A stretch of 27,160 nucleotides of DNA from Rhodobacteraceae bacterium UBA7436 (lineage in GTDB: Bacteria > Pseudomonadota > Alphaproteobacteria > Rhodobacterales > Rhodobacteraceae). The stretch lies in NCBI GenBank assembly GCA_002478745.1, contig DLQI01000115.1:1-27160 (forward strand). Direction: 5' to 3'. A program made the position numbers and the translations under genes. The notes under the pieces are model-generated. The model saw only the letters and a program-made list of their open reading frames with translations. It had not been told where the DNA came from and searched no databases. Shown piece by piece: positions 22,474-27,160 of the stretch; within the stretch, counting starts at the first letter, position 1; each line of letters begins with the position of its first letter.

Positions 22474-24633
22474 ATGACAGAGCCTGCGATCACACCAGAT
22501 CTTATCGCCAAACACGGGCTAAGCCCTGATGAATACGAGCGTATTCTTGAGATTGTAGGACGCGAGCCAACCTTCACTGAGCTTGGTATTTTCTCAGCTA
22601 TGTGGAACGAGCACTGTTCTTACAAGTCCTCCAAAATCTGGCTAAAGACACTGCCAACAACTGGTCCACAGGTTATCTGCGGCCCTGGCGAAAACGCTGG
22701 TGTTGTTGATATTGGTGACGGTCAAGCTGTTGTTTTCAAAATGGAAAGTCACAACCACCCGTCCTACATTGAACCGTACCAAGGTGCCGCAACTGGCGTT
22801 GGTGGCATTCTGCGCGATGTATTTACAATGGGTGCGCGTCCTATCGCATCAATGAACTCCTTGTCGTTCGGTGAACCATCACATCACAAAACAAAACAGC
22901 TGGTGAACGGCGTGGTCGCAGGTGTTGGCGGATACGGCAACTGCTTTGGCGTGCCATGTGTTGGCGGCGAAGTGCGCTTTGACCCAGCTTACAACGGCAA
23001 CTGCCTTGTAAACGCGTTTGCAGCTGGATTAGCGGACGCTGACAAAATCTTTTATTCAGCAGCTTCTGGTATTGGTATGCCTGTTGTTTATCTTGGCGCG
23101 AAAACGGGCCGCGACGGCGTTGGCGGCGCAACAATGGCATCAGCGGAATTCGATGATACTATTGAAGAAAAACGTCCTACCGTTCAGGTTGGTGACCCTT
23201 TCACTGAAAAACGCCTGATGGAAGCCACGCTAGAGCTAATGCAAACTGGTGCGGTTATTTCGATTCAGGATATGGGGGCCGCTGGCCTCACATGTTCCGC
23301 GGTTGAAATGGGCGACAAGGGCGGATTGGGCGTGCGTCTGCACCTCGAAAACGTGCCCGTCCGTGAAGAGCACATGACCGCTTACGAGATGATGCTTTCT
23401 GAGTCCCAAGAGCGAATGTTGATGGTTCTAAAGCCGGAACTTGAAGCAGAAGCCAAAGCAGTCTTCGACAAGTGGGATCTAGATTTCGCTATCGTTGGTG
23501 AAACCATCGCTGAAGACCGTTTTCACATCGTGCACAACGGTGAGACCAAAGCGGACTTGCCACTGAAAACCCTTGCTGGCACGGCACCTGAATATGACCG
23601 CCCATGGGTACCAACACCCACCGCTGAACCACTTGCTGACGTTCCAGGCATTGACCCAATCGATGGCCTTCGCGCTTTGATCTCCAGCCCAAATTATGCG
23701 GCGAAACAATGGGTTTATGAGCAATATGATACCATGGTTATGGCAGATAGCGCCCGCACACCAGGCATTGGTTCTGGTATCGTGCGTATCCACGGCACAG
23801 ACAAAGCATTGGCGTTCACCTCAGACGTGACACCGCGCTACGTCAAAGCCAATCCAGTTGAGGGTGGCAAACAAGCCGTTGCCGAAGCCTATCGCAACCT
23901 CTGCGCTGTTGGTGCGACCCCATTGGCAACGACGGACAACATGAACTTTGGCAACCCAGAAAAGCCAGAAATCATGGGCCAATTCGTTGGCGCGATCCAA
24001 GGAATTTCAGCAGCTGTTACCGCGTTGGACATGCCAATCGTTTCGGGCAACGTGTCCCTTTACAATGAAACCGACGGTACTGGTATTTTGCCAACGCCAA
24101 CAATCGGGGCCGTTGGGCTGATCAAACACGTTGATGATATCATCGGCAACGAAGTCCGTGATGGTCATGTTGCGCTTGTCTTAGGTGACACGACAGGCCA
24201 CCTAGGCCAGTCCGCATTGCTTGCCGAAGTGTTCAGCCGCGTTGAGGGCGACGCCCCAGCTGTGGATCTTGATGCCGAAGCCAAACACGGCCAGTTCATT
24301 CGTGACAACCGCGAGATGATCACAGCCTGTACTGACCTTAGCGATGGTGGTCTTGCACTGGCTGCATTCGAACTAGCCGAAGCTTCTAACGTTGGTGTTT
24401 GGCTAGACAGTGACGATACCCCAACATTGTTTGGTGAAGACCAAGCACGTTATTTGATCGCCTGTAACTTTGATCAGGCAGAAGGTTTAATGTTGGCAGC
24501 TGCACAAGCTGGCGTGCCTTTGCACTCTGTCGGTAAGTTCACTGGCGACACTGTTTGGATGGGCAATTGCAGCGCGCCCTTGTCAGAACTGTCTGAAGTG
24601 TTCCGCAGCAGCTTTGCTGCCGCAGTCGCCTAA
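22474..24633 (+). CDS. purL: Phosphoribosylformylglycinamidine synthase subunit PurL (small type)
   Basis: PurL converts FGAR to FGAM with ATP and ammonia delivered by PurQ-PurS, the fourth step of purine synthesis. I chose the ATG at 22474 (MTEPAITPDLIAKHGLSPDEYERI) because it matches the family N-terminus and gives 719 residues, the usual small-PurL length. TTAGG and AGGGA lie just upstream. Visible motifs include WNEHCSYKSSK with the catalytic-site histidine, the ATP/magnesium segments KMESHNHPSYIEPYQGAATGVGGILRD and DMGAAGLTCSAVEMG, and a second AIRS-like half with TDLSDGG near the end. purQ and purS are not in the window. The gene is preceded by the TGTACA box cluster and is convergent with the VWA gene. 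Confidence 0.96.
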   Translation: MTEPAITPDLIAKHGLSPDEYERILEIVGREPTFTELGIFSAMWNEHCSYKSSKIWLKTLPTTGPQVICGPGENAGVVDIGDGQAVVFKMESHNHPSYIEPYQGAATGVGGILRDVFTMGARPIASMNSLSFGEPSHHKTKQLVNGVVAGVGGYGNCFGVPCVGGEVRFDPAYNGNCLVNAFAAGLADADKIFYSAASGIGMPVVYLGAKTGRDGVGGATMASAEFDDTIEEKRPTVQVGDPFTEKRLMEATLELMQTGAVISIQDMGAAGLTCSAVEMGDKGGLGVRLHLENVPVREEHMTAYEMMLSESQERMLMVLKPELEAEAKAVFDKWDLDFAIVGETIAEDRFHIVHNGETKADLPLKTLAGTAPEYDRPWVPTPTAEPLADVPGIDPIDGLRALISSPNYAAKQWVYEQYDTMVMADSARTPGIGSGIVRIHGTDKALAFTSDVTPRYVKANPVEGGKQAVAEAYRNLCAVGATPLATTDNMNFGNPEKPEIMGQFVGAIQGISAAVTALDMPIVSGNVSLYNETDGTGILPTPTIGAVGLIKHVDDIIGNEVRDGHVALVLGDTTGHLGQSALLAEVFSRVEGDAPAVDLDAEAKHGQFIRDNREMITACTDLSDGGLALAAFELAEASNVGVWLDSDDTPTLFGEDQARYLIACNFDQAEGLMLAAAQAGVPLHSVGKFTGDTVWMGNCSAPLSELSEVFRSSFAAAVA

Positions 24634-24643
24634 ACAACATTTT

Positions 24644-24679
24644 AAAACGTAGATGCCGGCCGGATGATCGGCATCTACG
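24644..24679 (-). terminator. Intrinsic terminator between convergent purL and the VWA gene
   Basis: CGTAGATGCCG (24648-24658) and CGGCATCTACG (24669-24679) form a perfect 11-bp stem with a 10-base loop. On the minus strand the stem is followed by TTTTAAAA, so it terminates the VWA transcript, 5 bases past its stop. On the + strand there is no T run, but the hairpin may still protect the purL 3' end. Confidence 0.8.
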
Positions 24680-24683
24680 ACCC

Positions 24684-25943
24684 TCACGTTTCAGCTGTTA
24701 ACCCGTTCATTAAACGTGCCTTTTCCCCTACATCGTCAGGTCGTGAGATTACAGCGGCCAGTTCCTCAAGTGAAGCAATCGAATGCGCTGCGCGGAAACT
24801 ATCCACATGGGGCAACATCACTTTGATGCCTAGGGCTTTTGCAGAGAACTCATCCCATCGCAGCAACGGGTTCAGCCAAATCAAACGTTTTGAACTGAGG
24901 TGAAGACGTTGCATCTGTTTGGCTAACACGTCCGTATCCGCACGTTCTAACCCGTCGGTTATCAAAAGCACGACAGAGCCCTGCCCCATGACGCGCCGCG
25001 ACCAATCGCGATTGAAATCCTCAAGGCACTCACCGATCCGTGTGCCACCTTCCCAATCTTGCGCCTCAGCCCCAGCGGCTGACAATGCAGCGTCCACGTC
25101 ACGTTGGTGCAAATGTCGCGTTATATTCGTGAGACGCGTTCCAAAGGTGAAGGCATGCACTTTGGCCCACCCCGCACCCTTTGCGTTGCTCACAGCGTGA
25201 AGGAAATGCAGCACAGCACGTGAATATTGGCTCATAGACCCCGAGATATCACAAAGGACAACCAAATTGGGCCAACGATGACGCGGTGTTTTGTACATCA
25301 CCTTGTGTAGCTCACCTCCTTTTCGCATAGCAGCACGCAGGGTTTTAGCTGCATCTACCCTACCGCGTTGCGATGATTGCGTGCGCCGTGACATCATCGG
25401 TTCAACGGGCAGTTTTATCCGCGCCAGCATGCGTTTGGCTTGGGCCATCTCTGCCGTGCTCATTTGTTCGAAATCAAGTGAACGCAGCCTTTCCTCAGCA
25501 CTGATAGTCAACGATGCATCAATCTCAATCTCGCTGTCTTCGCGTTCTTTCTCTGGCTGGTCGACTGGGGCTTCGGCACCGTCAAGCAACGCCTCAGCCG
25601 CACGTTTTTCGGCCGCTTGCGCATTGCGTTCTTCTTGAACCCCACGAATGGCTGGCAACATCGCCGCCATCATATGCTCAAGATATTGGGGATCGCGCCA
25701 ATACAATCGAAAGACCTGCGCATATACGACGCGGTGTTCGGGACGGTTGACGAAAGATGCATGTAACGTCCAATAAAAGTCCTGTTTGTTCGTAAATCCC
25801 GCAATTTGAACTGCGCGGACTGCATCGATGACCCGCCCCGGGCCAATCGGCAGCCCAGCACGACGCAATGCGCGGGCAAAATGCGTTATATTACCCGCTA
25901 ATTTAGGGTTTTCAGGCAGTTCAAGTGGGATATGTTCAACCAT
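24684..25943 (-). CDS. VWA domain-containing protein, CoxE-like
   Basis: This is a von Willebrand A protein of the CoxE type, which usually works with a MoxR AAA+ ATPase to assemble or activate a metal-dependent target. The 419 residues have an N-terminal helical domain (about 10-110), a charged low-complexity linker (about 103-150, rich in E, A and K), and a C-terminal VWA domain. The metal-site (MIDAS) residues are intact: DISGS at 232-236, Thr301 in WEGGTR and Asp330 in LITDGLE. The ATG follows AAGG 10 bases upstream. It lies 57 bases after the MoxR gene and ends at a strong terminator. No CO-dehydrogenase genes are in the window, so the target is unknown. Confidence 0.9.
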   Translation of the reverse strand: MVEHIPLELPENPKLAGNITHFARALRRAGLPIGPGRVIDAVRAVQIAGFTNKQDFYWTLHASFVNRPEHRVVYAQVFRLYWRDPQYLEHMMAAMLPAIRGVQEERNAQAAEKRAAEALLDGAEAPVDQPEKEREDSEIEIDASLTISAEERLRSLDFEQMSTAEMAQAKRMLARIKLPVEPMMSRRTQSSQRGRVDAAKTLRAAMRKGGELHKVMYKTPRHRWPNLVVLCDISGSMSQYSRAVLHFLHAVSNAKGAGWAKVHAFTFGTRLTNITRHLHQRDVDAALSAAGAEAQDWEGGTRIGECLEDFNRDWSRRVMGQGSVVLLITDGLERADTDVLAKQMQRLHLSSKRLIWLNPLLRWDEFSAKALGIKVMLPHVDSFRAAHSIASLEELAAVISRPDDVGEKARLMNGLTAET

Positions 25944-26000
25944 ATAAGAGCGCCTTGAGGGGTTAGCCCCAGCCTCCTGAAATGGCTATTTTTGGGCCCA

Positions 26001-26912
26001 TCACTGCGATTGCTCTAAGGACGCTTTGGCCTGATCCAATATCCGCTTCGCTTCAGATCCATGCAATTTTGAAATATCATCTTGGTACTTCAGGATAGCC
26101 CCCAATGTGTCTGCGATGGCTTCTGGACTTAACGCGATCACATCTAGCGCCAACAAACATTTTGCCCAATCAATCGTCTCTGCGACGCCTGGTTTTTTGA
26201 ATAGGTCTTCTGTCCTAAGGTGCTGAACAAAAGCGACTATTTCTCGGCTTAAAGTTCCCGCAGCTTCTGGTGCCTGCGCCGTTAGAATTTCCATTTCCCG
26301 TTCGAAATTTGGATAATCGACCCAATGATAAAGACAACGCCGCTTGAGGGCATCATGAACTTCGCGGGTGCGGTTAGATGTTACAATAACAATGGGCGGT
26401 TCTGGTGCCTTGATCGTCCCAAGTTCTGGGATTGTCACCTGAAAATCACTAAGTGCCTCAAGTAAGAAGGCCTCGAATGGCTCATCGGTACGGTCAAGTT
26501 CATCGATCAAAAGCACGGGCGCGCCATTTTCGTCAGGACGCATCGCTTGCAGTAACGGACGCTCAATCAAGAATTCATCGCTAAACAACTCTGCCTGAAG
26601 CGCTACTCGGTCCGTGCCCCCTGACGCCTCCGCGGTACGGATGGCAACCATTTGAGCAGGGAAATTCCATTCATAGACGGCCGTCGCGGCGTCCAATCCT
26701 TCATAACATTGTAACCGAATAAGTCGTTTGCCCATACTCGCGGCCAACGCTTTCGCGATTTCAGTTTTGCCAACGCCGGCCTCGCCTTCCAAGAAAAGCG
26801 GCCGACCCAGCTTCAGGGAAAGGAAAACAACCGTGCCTAGCGCGCGGCTACAGATGTATCCCTGTTCTGCAAGCATGGATTGGACTGCATCGATAGATGA
26901 AATGTTATTCAT
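26001..26912 (-). CDS. MoxR-family AAA+ ATPase, CoxD-like
   Basis: This is a cytoplasmic AAA+ chaperone-type ATPase paired with the VWA protein. The 303-residue product shows Walker A GEAGVGKT (43-50), Walker B VLLIDELD (133-140), sensor 1 IVIVTSNRT and the arginine-finger region HDALKRRCLYHWVDYP, which is typical of MoxR. A C-terminal lid domain follows. The ATG at 26912 has AGGGAG 8-9 bases upstream. MoxR-VWA pairs mature targets such as carbon monoxide dehydrogenase, methanol dehydrogenase or nitric oxide reductase; none is encoded here. The pair is the only clearly co-transcribed unit at this edge. Confidence 0.93.
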   Translation of the reverse strand: MNNISSIDAVQSMLAEQGYICSRALGTVVFLSLKLGRPLFLEGEAGVGKTEIAKALAASMGKRLIRLQCYEGLDAATAVYEWNFPAQMVAIRTAEASGGTDRVALQAELFSDEFLIERPLLQAMRPDENGAPVLLIDELDRTDEPFEAFLLEALSDFQVTIPELGTIKAPEPPIVIVTSNRTREVHDALKRRCLYHWVDYPNFEREMEILTAQAPEAAGTLSREIVAFVQHLRTEDLFKKPGVAETIDWAKCLLALDVIALSPEAIADTLGAILKYQDDISKLHGSEAKRILDQAKASLEQSQ

Positions 26913-27073
26913 TGGCGGTCTCCCTACGTTCTATTGGTGCATTGCCTGACGCATCGGTCAACCCTAGAACCCAAATTATGCGGTCAATTCATTCTGCCAA
27001 CGAAGCCAACGAGGTCGCGCCCGAATTACAACCTCAGACAGAAAAATCACCCCAGAGGGGAAAATTCCTGTAA

Positions 27074-27101
27074 AAAAGCCCTTTTCGCCCCCCAAAAGGC
27101 C
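27074..27101 (-). terminator. Probable leftward terminator of a gene beyond the window
   Basis: On the minus strand, GCCTTTT, a GGGGGGCG loop and AAAAGGGC (one bulged G) form a hairpin followed by six T. On the + strand there is no T run after it. It most likely ends a minus-strand transcript entering from the right edge. Confidence 0.55.
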
Positions 27102-27118
27102 GACAATTGGACCATATC

Positions 27119-27144
27119 CTACAAAATTTTGTCATATTGTAGGG
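27119..27144. repeat. Overlapping palindromes at the right edge
   Basis: CCTACAA (27119-27125), 12 bases, TTGTAGG (27138-27144) is a perfect 7-bp inverted repeat. Inside it, ACAAAATTTTGT (27122-27133) is a perfect 12-bp palindrome. This looks like a protein-binding site, but the gene it would control is outside the window. Confidence 0.45.
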
Positions 27145-27160
27145 GTATCCCTAATCCAGA

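Larger units (their letters stand above)
26913..27160. other. Right-edge intergenic region upstream of the MoxR gene
   Basis: These 248 bases carry no supported gene. On the minus strand, two TTGACC hexamers lie about 50-90 bases before the MoxR ATG and could be -35 elements, though no strong -10 is seen. A leftward terminator (27074-27101) and a palindromic site (27119-27144) lie further right. The layout suggests a minus-strand gene ends just beyond or near the edge and that MoxR has its own promoter. Confidence 0.6.

Noticed and set aside
1..27160. tRNA, rRNA, CRISPR arrays, insertion sequences or prophage structural genes
   Set aside because: I looked for cloverleaf or rRNA signatures, regularly spaced repeats, transposases and phage head or tail genes and saw none. 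The muramidase-holin pair stands alone.

Overview
The window looks like chromosomal DNA of a marine Rhodobacteraceae (Roseobacter-group alphaproteobacterium). This rests on the moeA-lexA-comEC-gltX-gltA order, a GAAC-N7-GAAC alphaproteobacterial SOS box before lexA, a system I (CcmE/F/H) cytochrome c maturation operon, a fused one-chain indolepyruvate oxidoreductase, and protein sequences close to those families. There are no tRNA or rRNA genes, insertion sequences or CRISPR arrays, so most of the window is core genome.

Layout. 1-1106 (+) is the 3' part of moeA. 1174-1872 (+) is lexA under a self-regulated SOS promoter, convergent with comEC (-), whose 3' end contains the lexA terminator. gltX and gltA follow on + and end at a strong terminator (6940-6971). 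7093-9429 (+) is an accessory-looking locus: a 505-residue RTX calcium-binding protein made of two 233-residue copies, then two small genes in the same reading frame that carry only its C-terminal module. 17265-9426 (-) is a compact nine-gene run: acyltransferase, murI, argC, ccmE, GH108 muramidase, GTA-type holin, ccmF, ccmH and a PaaG-like enoyl-CoA hydratase/isomerase. The muramidase-holin pair interrupts the ccm genes and resembles the separate lysis locus of Rhodobacter gene transfer agents. 20770-17369 (-) is the indolepyruvate oxidoreductase, divergent from a LysR regulator (20955-21860, +). 21861-22473 is a long intergenic region with a structured RNA candidate ending in an intrinsic terminator, then an unusual inverted pair of bipartite TGTACA-type elements upstream of purL (22474-24633, +). 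The window closes with a MoxR ATPase and a VWA/CoxE-like protein (-).

Function. Most genes are housekeeping: molybdenum cofactor synthesis, SOS control, DNA uptake, glutamyl-tRNA charging, the TCA cycle, arginine and purine synthesis, cell-wall D-glutamate, phospholipid acylation and haem attachment to c-type cytochromes. The parts most worth attention are the RTX-module trio, the muramidase-holin cassette inside the ccm operon, the purL upstream element and the RNA candidate beside it. All calls come from reading the sequence; no database search was run.
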